From: Streptomyces pseudovenezuelae
GTDB taxonomy: Bacteria; Actinomycetota; Actinomycetes; Streptomycetales; Streptomycetaceae
NCBI RefSeq assembly: GCF_029892565.1
Contig: NZ_JARXVH010000006.1
Coordinates: 496,001-560,000, forward strand
Reading direction: 5' to 3'
DNA length: 64,000 bases
The position numbers and the translations under genes are program-made. This document shows positions 43,978 through 52,726 of the stretch, piece after piece; position 1 is the stretch's first letter, and the number at the start of each line of letters is the position of its first letter. The notes under the pieces were generated by a model that saw only the letters and a list, made by a program, of their open reading frames with translations, was not told the DNA's origin and ran no database searches.

Positions 43978-45189
43978 ATGACACTCTCACCTGCGCGTGT
44001 GTCCGTCGGTAGCGGCGTCCGCCGGCTCACGGCCACGCTGTACGGCTATGCGTTCCTGGACGACTTCGTCCTGCTCTACCCGGTGTACGCGCTGCTGTTC
44101 AGCGACACCGGACTGTCCGTCTGGCAGATCTCGTCCCTCTTCGCCCTCTGGTCGCTCACCGGCGTGTTCCTGGAGGTGCCCTCGGGCGCCTGGGCCGACG
44201 CCGTCTCCCGGAAGCTGCTGCTGTGGCTCGGTCCGCTGCTCACCGCGGCCGGCTTCGCGCTGTGGGTGCTCGTCCCCTCGTACTGGGCCTTCGCCCTCGG
44301 CTTCGTGCTGTGGGGCGCGCGCGGAGCGCTGGGTTCCGGCGCGCTGGAGGCGCTCGTGTACGAGGAACTGGAGCGGCTCGGCGCGGCCGACCGGTACGCC
44401 CGCATCATGGGCCGGGCCCGGGCGGCGGGCCTGGTCGCGGTGATGGCGTCGATGGGGCTCGCCGGGCCGGTGTTCGCGTGGGGCGGCTACCCGGCCGTCG
44501 GCGCGGCGAGCGTGCTGGCCTGCGTCGCGACCGCGGCGACGGCGACGCGGTTCCCCGAGCATCGGGCCATTTCTGGCTCCGGAGGCGGGAGTTGGGCAGC
44601 GACCCTGCGTTCCGGGCTCGCCGAGGTCCGCAAGGACCGGTCACTGCGCGGGGCGCTGCTGCTGATCCCCGCGGTGGGTGCCGTCTGGGGTGCGCTCGAC
44701 GAGTACACCCCCCTGCTGGTGCGCGACACCGGCGTGGCGGAGACGGCGGTGCCATATGTGTTGTTGGTGATCTGGACGGGGGCCACGGCCGGGAGTCTGC
44801 TCGCCGGTCCCTTTGAGCGCCTGGGTACGGCGGGCTTCGCGGCGGTGCTCGCGGGCGCCGGGATCGCACTGGCCGCGGGGGCGTTGACCCGGACGACGGT
44901 CGGCCTCGGCCTGGTGGCACTGGCCTTCGTCGGTTTCCAACTGGCGACCGTGCTGGCCGACGTCCGGCTCCAGCAGCGCATCGACGACGACGCCGGCCGG
45001 GCCACGCTGACCTCGGTCGCGAGTCTGGGCACCGAACTGGGCACGGTCGGCGTCTACGCCGGATACGCGACGATCGCCACGCGCGCCTCCAACGGAACCG
45101 CCTTCGCACTGTTCGCGCTGCCGTATCTGGTGACGGCGTCGGCGCTGGCGGTCGGTCGACGGGCGCGGTCCCGGCGGACGGTCCCGTAG
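43978..45189 (+). CDS. MFS transporter
   Basis: 403 residues from ATG 43978 with GGGAAGG upstream. About twelve hydrophobic segments with the MFS loop signature PSGAWADAVSRKLLLW between helices 2 and 3. DDFVLLYPVYALLF and VYEELERLGAADRYARIMGR are typical of uncharacterised exporters. Substrate unknown; possibly regulated by the upstream Lrp protein. Confidence 0.9.
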   Translation: MTLSPARVSVGSGVRRLTATLYGYAFLDDFVLLYPVYALLFSDTGLSVWQISSLFALWSLTGVFLEVPSGAWADAVSRKLLLWLGPLLTAAGFALWVLVPSYWAFALGFVLWGARGALGSGALEALVYEELERLGAADRYARIMGRARAAGLVAVMASMGLAGPVFAWGGYPAVGAASVLACVATAATATRFPEHRAISGSGGGSWAATLRSGLAEVRKDRSLRGALLLIPAVGAVWGALDEYTPLLVRDTGVAETAVPYVLLVIWTGATAGSLLAGPFERLGTAGFAAVLAGAGIALAAGALTRTTVGLGLVALAFVGFQLATVLADVRLQQRIDDDAGRATLTSVASLGTELGTVGVYAGYATIATRASNGTAFALFALPYLVTASALAVGRRARSRRTVP

Positions 45190-45274
45190 CTTGTGAGACG
45201 TTTCACTACCGGCGAGTAGAACCAGCCGGTAACCTCTCTCGACAGCACTAGCGAGTACCTGCCCAGGGGAGAGC

Positions 45275-47374
45275 ATGCGCCGGCCCACCGGCCGTCCCAC
45301 GACGGTCCGCGCCCGAATCGTGGCGCTCGCGCTCGCCCCCGCGCTCGCCCTGATGGTGCTGTGGACCTTCGCGATGGTGTCGGTCACCGGAGGACTGCGC
45401 GCGCTCGTTCGGGTCCAGGGGGTGTACGAGGATTTCGGCACCCCCGTCGACACGGCGATCGGGCAGATCCAGATCGAACGGCGCCTCGCCGCCGCGTACT
45501 TGGGCACGCGGCGGCGTGAGGCGACTGTCGTCGACCTGATGGAGCAGCAGCGTCGCACCGACCGTGCCGTGAGCGCCCTGCGCGACGCGGCACGGGACGG
45601 TGACCGCGACCGGCTCTCCGCGCGGCAGCGACAGGCGCTCGACGCCATGGTCACGGCGGTCGGCGGGCTGGAGCCGCTGCGGGAGCGGGTGCTGTCCCGG
45701 GACATCTCGTGGGACCGCGCGGTGACCGGGTACAGCGCCCTCGTGGAGCCGGGCTTCGACGTCCAGTCGACGCTCACCGCACTGCAGGCCGGGCAGCTCG
45801 CGCGGGAGGCGCAGGTCGTCGTCGAGCTGGTGCGGGTACGGGAGTTCGTGTCGCGGGAGGACGCGCTGGTGGCCGGGGCGCGGGCCGCCGGGAGCCTCAC
45901 CGACCGGCAGTACGACACGCTCACGGCGACCGTCGAGGACCGGCGCGTCTTCGAGCGGACGTATGTCCCCGACCTGCCGGCCGACTCGCGGGCGCTGTTC
46001 ACGCGCTTCCAACGCGGCCAGCTGCACCGGGAGTTGGTGCGCAGCGAGGACGCCCTGCTGCGGGCCGGTGCCGACGGGGCGGGTGAGGCCGTCGCGGCCG
46101 ACTCCTGGCGCACGACGACCGACAGCGCGGTCGAGCGGTACATGCAGTTGTGTACGACGTCCGCCGAGAACTCGGCTGGGCGGGCACGGGAGTTCGCCTA
46201 CCGGGAGCTGGCCAAGGCCGTCGCCGTGGGCGTGCTGGGGCTGGCCGCCGTAGCGCTGTCGCTGTGGTTCGCGGTGCGGGGTGCACGGCGTATCTCGCGG
46301 CGGCTGGAGACGCTGCGGGACGCCGCCGACCTGCTGACCGCACGTCAACTGCCGGACGTGATGGCGAGGTTGAGTGCCGGTGAGGACGTGGACGCGGTGG
46401 CCGAGGCGCCGCCGCTCGCGGACGGGGAGGCGGGTGCCGACGAGATCGGTGACGTGGGGCGGTCCTTCAACGCGGCCCGCCTCGCGGCCGTGGAGGCCGC
46501 CGTCCGGCAGGCCGCCCTGCGTCGTGGGCTGTCCGCCGTGCTGGTCACCATCGCCCGGCGCAACCAGGCGCTCGTGCACCGGCAGTTGAAGCTCGTCGAC
46601 ACCCTGGAGCGACGCACCGACGACCCCGCCATCCTCGACCAGCTCTTCCGCATCGACCACCTCACCACCCGGATGCGGCGCCACGCCGAGGGTCTGATCA
46701 TCCTCTCCGGCGCGGCGCCGGGCAGGCGTTGGCGGCGCCCGGTGCCGCTCGCCGACGTCGTCGCCTCCGCGGTGGGTGAGATCGAGGAGTACGCGCGCGT
46801 GGAGCTCCCGCCGCTGCCGCGGGTCGGCGTCGACGCGGACGCCGTCGCCGATGTCGTCCACCTCCTCGCCGAACTCGTCGAGAACGCCACCGTGTTCTCG
46901 CCGCCCCGCAGCCGCGTCACCCTGCGCACCCGGCGTGCCGACGCCGGGTTCGTCCTGGAGATCGATGACCGGGGCCCCGGCCTCGACGCCGGCCAACTCG
47001 CCGCGGCACACCGCACGCTCACCGACCCGGACGGGTTCGACCCCACCCGCCACGACCGCCTCGGGCTCTACGTCGTCGGCCGCCTCGCCGCCCGGCACGG
47101 CATCGGCGTCACGCTCGGCCCGTCGCCGTACGGCGGGACGACGGCGCTGGTGCTGTTGCCCGAAGGGGTGTTGGCTGAGGGCGAGGACGGCACGACTCGG
47201 TCTCCCCGCGTGGCCCTCGCGGCCCCGCGCGAGGAGAACCCCGAGGAGATGCGCGCCGTCTTCGGGGCCTTCCAACGGGGTCTCGCCCGAGGCCGCAGAG
47301 GCTTGCCCCTGGACTCCGACCCCACGTGGCGAACCGACAACGAGAAAGGCAAGGACCCCGCCGATGCCCCGTGA
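45275..47374 (+). CDS. cvnA: CvnA-type membrane sensor ATPase (conservon sensor kinase-like)
   Basis: 699 residues, ATG 45275. Membrane helix at about 14-36, an extracellular NIT-like helical sensor (40-300), a second helix (AVAVGVLGLAAVALSLWFAV), a HAMP-like linker and a helical region (IARRNQALVHRQLKLVDTLE) without a clear phospho-acceptor His context. The HATPase follows with LAELVENATVFSPP, DDRGPGLD and GLYVVGRLAARHG. In conservons CvnA works with CvnB (roadblock), CvnC (DUF742) and the small GTPase CvnD. It overlaps cvnB by 11 bases. Confidence 0.92.
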   Translation: MRRPTGRPTTVRARIVALALAPALALMVLWTFAMVSVTGGLRALVRVQGVYEDFGTPVDTAIGQIQIERRLAAAYLGTRRREATVVDLMEQQRRTDRAVSALRDAARDGDRDRLSARQRQALDAMVTAVGGLEPLRERVLSRDISWDRAVTGYSALVEPGFDVQSTLTALQAGQLAREAQVVVELVRVREFVSREDALVAGARAAGSLTDRQYDTLTATVEDRRVFERTYVPDLPADSRALFTRFQRGQLHRELVRSEDALLRAGADGAGEAVAADSWRTTTDSAVERYMQLCTTSAENSAGRAREFAYRELAKAVAVGVLGLAAVALSLWFAVRGARRISRRLETLRDAADLLTARQLPDVMARLSAGEDVDAVAEAPPLADGEAGADEIGDVGRSFNAARLAAVEAAVRQAALRRGLSAVLVTIARRNQALVHRQLKLVDTLERRTDDPAILDQLFRIDHLTTRMRRHAEGLIILSGAAPGRRWRRPVPLADVVASAVGEIEEYARVELPPLPRVGVDADAVADVVHLLAELVENATVFSPPRSRVTLRTRRADAGFVLEIDDRGPGLDAGQLAAAHRTLTDPDGFDPTRHDRLGLYVVGRLAARHGIGVTLGPSPYGGTTALVLLPEGVLAEGEDGTTRSPRVALAAPREENPEEMRAVFGAFQRGLARGRRGLPLDSDPTWRTDNEKGKDPADAP

Positions 47375-47822
47375 CCGGAGCCCTCAACCCGCCTCCATCC
47401 TCGCCACCCCCGCCGACACCCCGGGCACCGGCCTCGGCTGGCTGCTCGACGACCTCGTCGCCCGGACCGGCCAGGTCCGCCAGGCCGTGCTGCTCACCGC
47501 CGACGGCCTGCCCCTCAGCGCCTCGGACGGCATGCGCGGCCGGGACATCGAACACCTCGCCGCGATCTGCGCCGGCTTCCACGGACTGGCCGGTTCGGCG
47601 GGGGAGCGGTTCGGGGCGGGGGAGATCCGGCAGACCATGGTGATGCTCGACGACGCCTACCTCTTCATCACCCCGGCCGGCGACGGCAGCCGGCTGGCCG
47701 TGCTGAGCGAGGCCCAGACGGACGTCGGTCAACTCGCCCACGAGATGGGCCTGCTGGTCCGTCGCGTGGGCCGGCACCTGGCCGCCGCCGTACGGTCGGC
47801 CGAGGCCCCGGCCGGCCCGTGA
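47364..47822 (+). CDS. cvnB: CvnB, roadblock/LC7-domain protein
   Basis: 152 residues from ATG 47364 inside the cvnA end. The roadblock fold is seen in LGWLLDDLVARTGQVRQAVL, LTADGLPLSASDGM and QTMVMLDDAYLFITPAGDGS. In conservons this family acts as a GTPase-activating or scaffold partner of CvnD. It is followed seven bases later by cvnC. Confidence 0.93.
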   Translation: MPRDRSPQPASILATPADTPGTGLGWLLDDLVARTGQVRQAVLLTADGLPLSASDGMRGRDIEHLAAICAGFHGLAGSAGERFGAGEIRQTMVMLDDAYLFITPAGDGSRLAVLSEAQTDVGQLAHEMGLLVRRVGRHLAAAVRSAEAPAGP

Positions 47823-47829
47823 CCCGACG

Positions 47830-48210
47830 GTGAGAGACGAGCACTGGTACGAGGACGAGACCGGGGCGCTGGTGCGCCCCTACACCGTCACCCGGGGCCG
47901 CACCCGCCCCTCCGACCGACATCACATCGACCTCATGTCGCAGGTCACCGGCCTGCCCCCGGTCGGCACGGCACCCGGCCTCGACCACGTGGGCGCGTGC
48001 CTGCTGGTCCTGCTCCACCGCGGCCCGCGGCCCGTCGTGGAGCTCGCCGCGGACGCCGACCTGCCGCTCACCGTCGTACGCGTCCTGCTCGGCGATCTGG
48101 CCGAGGCCGGTCTCGTACGGATCGATCCTCCTCGGCCCGCGTCCACGGTGGTACCGGCCACGGACCCCGAGTTGCTGCGGGAGATCGTCGAGCGGTTGCG
48201 GGAGATCTAG
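47830..48210 (+). CDS. cvnC: CvnC, DUF742 protein
   Basis: 126 residues, GTG 47830. Typical DUF742: LVRPYTVTRGRTRP, HIDLMSQVTG, and a winged-helix part ending LPLTVVRVLLGDLAEAGLV. The expected next gene, the GTPase cvnD, is missing; a convergent secreted-protein gene follows instead. Confidence 0.93.
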   Translation: MRDEHWYEDETGALVRPYTVTRGRTRPSDRHHIDLMSQVTGLPPVGTAPGLDHVGACLLVLLHRGPRPVVELAADADLPLTVVRVLLGDLAEAGLVRIDPPRPASTVVPATDPELLREIVERLREI

Positions 48211-48256
48211 GAAGTGGGCGGGCCGGGTCCGGAAGGCCGGAATCGGCGGTCCGCGT

Positions 48257-48814
48257 CTAGAAGTCCGGCTGCCAGGGCACGACCGTGAAGTCGCCGGTGC
48301 CCTGCTTCACCTTCTCGAAGGGCGCCGAACTCACGCACTTGGGCAGGTCCTTGGGGCCCAGGTCCTCGGTCGTGGCCCAGCTGTAGCCGAGCCGGTCGCG
48401 GTGGCCGAGATCGTGGACCGTGACGCCGACCCGGGTGCCCTTGGCGTCGGGGAGGTTCGTGTCGGTGACGACGCCGGAGACGACGGCCACCTTGCCGCCG
48501 GTGACCAGGCAGTCGACCTTGGCCTTCGCCCAGGCGCCGTCGCCGTTCAGATAGTGGCTCCACTCGAAGGTTCCGGTGGCCTGCATCGGGTCGGCGGTGT
48601 CCTTCGCCGCGAGGTGGGCGTCGAAGGAGAAGGTGATGTCGTCGCCGAGCGAGCGGTAGAGCTTCGCGGTGCCGGTGAGGGCGGCGGCCTCGCGCTGCGG
48701 CCTGTCCTCGACGCCCGAGGCCGCGGCGGATCCCGCCGCCACGGCGGAACCCGTCAGACCGACGGTGAGCAGGAGCACGACCCCGAGCACGGCGACCTTC
48801 GTACGACGCTGCAT
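48257..48814 (-). CDS. Secreted protein of unknown function
   Basis: 185 residues, ATG 48814 with AAAGG upstream. Signal peptide at about 1-27 (RRTKVAVLGVVLLLTVGLTG, cleavage after AVA). The mature part is beta-rich (TGTAKLYRSLGDDITFSFDA, VAVVSGVVTDTNL, GVTVHDLGH) with two Cys (KVDCLV and PKCVSS) that may form a disulfide. No family recognised beyond similar Streptomyces secreted proteins. Convergent with cvnC. Confidence 0.8.
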   Translation of the reverse strand: MQRRTKVAVLGVVLLLTVGLTGSAVAAGSAAASGVEDRPQREAAALTGTAKLYRSLGDDITFSFDAHLAAKDTADPMQATGTFEWSHYLNGDGAWAKAKVDCLVTGGKVAVVSGVVTDTNLPDAKGTRVGVTVHDLGHRDRLGYSWATTEDLGPKDLPKCVSSAPFEKVKQGTGDFTVVPWQPDF

Positions 48815-48969
48815 GACGGACCTTTCTGCAGGTGAAGCGGACGGTCACCACTCTGTCGGCGGCGCCCCGCCGCCACATCGCGCCCGAGGAGGCACCCCGC
48901 CTCCGCCGTCCGGCGGGGAACCGTCTGTGACCTGCGCCTCAAGGAGGACCGGGGGTACGCCCGAGGTCG

Positions 48970-49067
48970 CGCAACGAATCGCCGCCGGACGGGTGGCCAA
49001 CGCAACGAACCGCTCACCGGCGCGCAACGGCTCCTCCTTGTCGGGCCGTCGCCCGCGCCCGTACCGT
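48970..49067 (+). promoter_or_regulatory. CGCAACG repeats and predicted promoter before the amidase/monooxygenase operon
   Basis: CGCAACGAA at 48970 and 49001 and CGCAACGG at 49023 stand in direct orientation. TTGTCG (49038), 18 bases, TACCGT (49062) is a plausible promoter 57 bases before the amidase start. They lie in the 309-base stretch 48815-49123, which has no gene. Confidence 0.45.
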
Positions 49068-49123
49068 CTATCTGGCCCCCCATAGGTGGCGCTTCACCCT
49101 TTTCGTACCGGCGAGGAACCCAC

Positions 49124-49912
49124 ATGCGCACCGCCCTGCTCCAGAGCTCCGGCCGCCCCGGCTCGATCGTCGAGAACCTCAAGGTCCTCGACGAGGCCGC
49201 GGGCCGGGCCGCCGCCGCGGGGGCGGGGCTGCTCACCGCGCCGGAGATGTTCCTCACCGGGTACGCGATCGGCGACGACGTCGGCCGCCTCGCCGAGCCC
49301 GCCGACGGGGACTCGGCCGACGCGATCGCCGAGATCACCACCCGGCACGGCCTCGCGATCGCCTACGGCTACCCCGAGCGGGACGGCGAGAGCGTCTTCA
49401 ACTCCGCCCAGCTGATCTCCGCCACCGGCGACCGTCTCGCCAACTACCGCAAGACCCACCTCTTCGGCTGCTTCGAGCGCGACCACTTCACACCTGGCGA
49501 ACAGCCGGTCGTGCAGGCCGAGTTGGACGGTCTGAGCGTCGGGCTGATGATCTGCTACGACGTCGAGTTCCCGGAGCCCGTCCGCGCCCACGCCCTCGCC
49601 GGCACCGACCTGCTGCTCGTCCCGACGGCGAACATGCACCCGTTCCAGTTCGTCGCCGAGTCCCTGGTCCCGGTGCGGGCCTGGGAGAACCAGATGTACG
49701 TGGCGTACATCAACCGGATCGGCCGGGAAGGGGAGTTCGACTTCTTCGGCCTCTCCGCGCTGGCCGGGCCCGACGGGGTCGCCCGCACGCGGGCCGGCCG
49801 CGGCGAGGAACTCCTGTTCGGCGACGTCGACCCGGCCCTCCTCGCGGCCTACCGTGAGGCGAACCCGTATCTGAAGGACCGCCGCCCCGGCCTCTACGGG
49901 TCCCTCGCCTGA
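49124..49912 (+). CDS. Nitrilase-superfamily amidase, DavA-like (5-aminovaleramidase)
   Basis: 262 residues, ATG 49124 with GAGGAA. The catalytic triad is visible: Glu in TAPEMFLTG (about 41), Lys in YRKTHLFG and Cys in MICYDVEFPE (about 146). Length and the pairing with the monooxygenase downstream fit DavA of Pseudomonas, which hydrolyses 5-aminovaleramide to 5-aminovalerate. Assignment rests on the pair; other aliphatic amides are possible. Confidence 0.85.
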   Translation: MRTALLQSSGRPGSIVENLKVLDEAAGRAAAAGAGLLTAPEMFLTGYAIGDDVGRLAEPADGDSADAIAEITTRHGLAIAYGYPERDGESVFNSAQLISATGDRLANYRKTHLFGCFERDHFTPGEQPVVQAELDGLSVGLMICYDVEFPEPVRAHALAGTDLLLVPTANMHPFQFVAESLVPVRAWENQMYVAYINRIGREGEFDFFGLSALAGPDGVARTRAGRGEELLFGDVDPALLAAYREANPYLKDRRPGLYGSLA

Positions 49913-49987
49913 CACGCAGGCCCTCTCCCTCTCCCTCTCCCGTCCTTTCCTCACCTTCAGTTTTTTCGCGCAAGGAGTCCCTACCCC

Positions 49988-51688
49988 ATGACGTCCACGG
50001 TGCCCAACGCCGTCGAGCACGCCGACGAGCAGCAGCCGCCGATCACCATGTTCGGCCCGGACTTCCCCTACGCGTACGACGACTTCCTCGCCCACCCGGC
50101 CGGCCTCGGCCAGATACCGGCGACCGAGCACGGCACCGAGGTCGCGGTCATCGGCGGCGGCCTTTCCGGCATCGTGGCCGCGTACGAGCTGATGAAGATG
50201 GGCCTGAAGCCGGTCGTCTACGAGGCCGACCGGATCGGCGGCCGGCTGCGCACCGTCGGCTTCGACGGCCCCGGCACCGAGGAACTGACCGCCGAGATGG
50301 GGGCGATGCGCTTCCCGCCCTCCTCCACCGCACTCCAGCACTACATCGACCTGGTGGGACTGGAGACCCGGCCGTTCCCCAACCCCCTTGCGGAGGCGAC
50401 CCCTTCGACCGTCGTCGATCTCAAGGGCGAGTCGCACTACGCCGAGACGGTCGCCGACCTGCCGCAGGTCTACCGCGATGTCGCCGAGGCCTGGAACAAG
50501 TGCCTCGAAGAGGGCGCCGACTTCTCCGACATGAACCGCGCCCTGCGCGAGCGGGACGTGCCGCGCATCCGCGAGATCTGGGCGAAGCTGGTCGAACGGC
50601 TCGACAACCAGACCTTCTACGGCTTCCTCTGCGACTCCGAGGCCTTCAAGTCCTTCCGGCACCGCGAGATCTTCGGCCAGGTCGGCTTCGGTACGGGCGG
50701 CTGGGACACCGACTTCCCCAACTCCATCCTGGAGATCCTGCGCGTCGTCTACACCGAGGCCGACGACCACCATCGCGGCATCGTGGGCGGTTCCCAGCAA
50801 CTGCCGGTCAGGCTCTGGGAACGCGAGCCGCAGAAGATCGTGCACTGGCCCTACGGCACCTCGCTGGCGTCCCTGCACGTGGGCGGCGAGCCCCGCCCCG
50901 CCGTGACCCGGCTGCACCGCACCGCCGGCAACCGGATCACGGTGACGGACGCGAACGGCGACATCCGCACCTACCGGACGGCGATCTTCACCGCCCAGTC
51001 CTGGATGCTGCTCTCCAAGATCGCCTGCGACGACTCGCTCTTCCCGATCGACCACTGGACGGCGATCGAGCGCACCCACTACATGGAATCGAGCAAGCTC
51101 TTCGTGCCCGTCGACCGGCCCTTCTGGCTCGACAAGGACGAGGAGACCGGCCGGGACGTCATGTCGATGACCCTCACCGACCGTATGACGCGCGGGACTT
51201 ACCTCCTGGACGACGGTCCGGACAGGCCCGCCGTCATCTGCCTCTCGTACACCTGGTGCGACGACAGCCTCAAGTGGCTGCCGCTGTCCGCGAACGAGCG
51301 GATGGAGGTCATGCTGAAGTCGCTCGGCGAGATCTATCCGAAGGTCGACATCAGGAAGCACGTCATCGGCAACCCGGTGACCGTGTCCTGGGAGAACGAG
51401 CCCTATTTCATGGGCGCCTTCAAGGCCAACCTGCCCGGCCACTACCGCTACCAGCGGCGCCTGTTCACGCACTTCATGCAGGACCGGCTGCCCGAGGACA
51501 AGCGGGGCATCTTCCTCGCAGGTGACGACATCTCCTGGACGGCCGGCTGGGCCGAGGGCGCGATCCAGACCGCACTGAACGCGGTGTGGGGCGTCATGCA
51601 CCACTTCGGCGGCGAGACCGACGGGACCAACCCGGGACCCGGCGACGTGTACGACGAGATCGCGCCGGTCGAGCTGCCGGAGGACTGA
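49988..51688 (+). CDS. Flavin amine oxidase, L-lysine 2-monooxygenase-like (DavB)
   Basis: 566 residues, ATG 49988 with GGAG. FAD dinucleotide motif VAVIGGGLSGIVAAYELMKM (about 52-71), then VVYEADRIGGRLR, EMGAMRFPPSSTAL and the C-terminal FAD contact FLAGDDISWTAGWAEGAIQT. The N-terminus (TMFGPDFPYAYDDFLAHPAG) and GFGTGGWDTDFPNS match remembered P. putida DavB closely. DavB converts L-lysine, oxygen to 5-aminovaleramide, CO2 and water. With the amidase upstream it would give 5-aminovalerate. A tryptophan or phenylalanine monooxygenase is less likely on this match. Confidence 0.87.
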   Translation: MTSTVPNAVEHADEQQPPITMFGPDFPYAYDDFLAHPAGLGQIPATEHGTEVAVIGGGLSGIVAAYELMKMGLKPVVYEADRIGGRLRTVGFDGPGTEELTAEMGAMRFPPSSTALQHYIDLVGLETRPFPNPLAEATPSTVVDLKGESHYAETVADLPQVYRDVAEAWNKCLEEGADFSDMNRALRERDVPRIREIWAKLVERLDNQTFYGFLCDSEAFKSFRHREIFGQVGFGTGGWDTDFPNSILEILRVVYTEADDHHRGIVGGSQQLPVRLWEREPQKIVHWPYGTSLASLHVGGEPRPAVTRLHRTAGNRITVTDANGDIRTYRTAIFTAQSWMLLSKIACDDSLFPIDHWTAIERTHYMESSKLFVPVDRPFWLDKDEETGRDVMSMTLTDRMTRGTYLLDDGPDRPAVICLSYTWCDDSLKWLPLSANERMEVMLKSLGEIYPKVDIRKHVIGNPVTVSWENEPYFMGAFKANLPGHYRYQRRLFTHFMQDRLPEDKRGIFLAGDDISWTAGWAEGAIQTALNAVWGVMHHFGGETDGTNPGPGDVYDEIAPVELPED

Positions 51689-51716
51689 GCCGAACGTCTG
51701 TAGCGCCGACGGGAGT

Positions 51717-52646
51717 TCAGACCCCGGCCGCCCGCGCCTTCTCGTACACCTCCGAGGCGACGTCCTTGAGTTCCTGGGCGTCCCGGGTGCCGCTCTGCAG
51801 GTCCACGAGGATCTCGTCGAGGCCGATCTCGGCGTGCGCGGCGAGGTCCTCGACGATCTGGTCGACGCTGCCGTGGAAGGGGCGGCGGTCGGCGCCGGCG
51901 TGGGCCTCGGCGGTGTAGCGCGGGTTGGTGCGCAGCACGGTCCGGATCGGCTCGGTGCGTCCGCGCTCGGCGGCCAGTTCCCGCAGCGCGCGCCACTGCG
52001 CGGCGACCGCCTCGGCGCCGATGCCCACCGGCATCCAGCCGTCCGCGTGGTCGACCAGCCGGCGCCGGGCCTTCTCGTTGCCGGCCGCCAGGAGGATCGG
52101 GATGGGCCGGGCGGGCTTGGGGCCGACCACCGCCGACGCGATCTTCGTCAACCGGCCCTCGTACGACACCGGGTCGGGGCCCCACACGGCCCGGCACACC
52201 TCGATCAGCTCGTCCAGGACCTGGCCGCGCTCCGCGAACGGCCGTACCGACGCGGCCGCGTACTCGTCGTGGGACCAGCCCGTGCCGAGGCCCGCGACCA
52301 CCCGGCCGCCGCTCGCCGCGTCCAACGAGGCGAGCGCCTTGGCCAGTTGGAAGGGCACGTGCAGGGGTGCGACCAGCACGCTGGTGCCCAGGCGGGCCCG
52401 CTCGGTGGCAGCGGCGGCGAGCGTGAGGGTGACCAGCGGCTCGGCCACGCCGCGGTAGTTGTCGGGCCAGGGCACGCCCTCCATGCCGTACAGACCCTGG
52501 GTGGCGGGCTCGGGGAACAGGGCGCGCTCGTACACCCACAGGCTCTCGAAGCCGATCCGCTCGGCGGCCCGCGCCACGTCGGGTACGTCCCTTCCGATGT
52601 CGTACCAGCGCATCTGCGGGAGGCCGAGTCCGAGAGCGGTCGCCAT
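51717..52646 (-). CDS. LLM-class F420-dependent oxidoreductase
   Basis: 309 residues from ATG 52646 with GGAG nine bases upstream. Luciferase-like barrel: GLGLPQMRWYDIGRDVPDVA, ERIGFESLWVYERAL, TSVLVAPLHVPFQLAKALAS, GGRVVAGLGTGWSHDE and the late IPILLAAGNEKARRR. This group usually binds F420. Substrate unknown. It ends 28 bases from the monooxygenase stop (convergent). Confidence 0.9.
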   Translation of the reverse strand: MATALGLGLPQMRWYDIGRDVPDVARAAERIGFESLWVYERALFPEPATQGLYGMEGVPWPDNYRGVAEPLVTLTLAAAATERARLGTSVLVAPLHVPFQLAKALASLDAASGGRVVAGLGTGWSHDEYAAASVRPFAERGQVLDELIEVCRAVWGPDPVSYEGRLTKIASAVVGPKPARPIPILLAAGNEKARRRLVDHADGWMPVGIGAEAVAAQWRALRELAAERGRTEPIRTVLRTNPRYTAEAHAGADRRPFHGSVDQIVEDLAAHAEIGLDEILVDLQSGTRDAQELKDVASEVYEKARAAGV

Positions 52647-52726
52647 GCCCTGTGCTCCTTCGCGTTCGCCTTCGCCGGAGGGGCGCTGCCGCCGAACGTA
52701 CAACGTCCTCGCGCGAGTTGACTCGA

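Noticed and set aside
49920..49940. CCCTCT simple repeat between the amidase and monooxygenase genes
   Set aside because: Only about three units; ordinary pyrimidine-rich spacer with no support for a function.
49094..51604. A 836-codon open frame antisense to the amidase and monooxygenase genes
   Set aside because: Low-complexity G/V/R/D-rich translation typical of antisense shadows in high-G+C DNA; the plus-strand enzymes have full catalytic motifs.
49124..51688. Indole-3-acetamide pathway (tryptophan monooxygenase plus amidase) reading of the pair
   Set aside because: The amidase is a nitrilase-fold enzyme, not an amidase-signature IaaH type, and the oxidase N-terminus and GFGTGGWDTDFPNS motif resemble lysine monooxygenase more.
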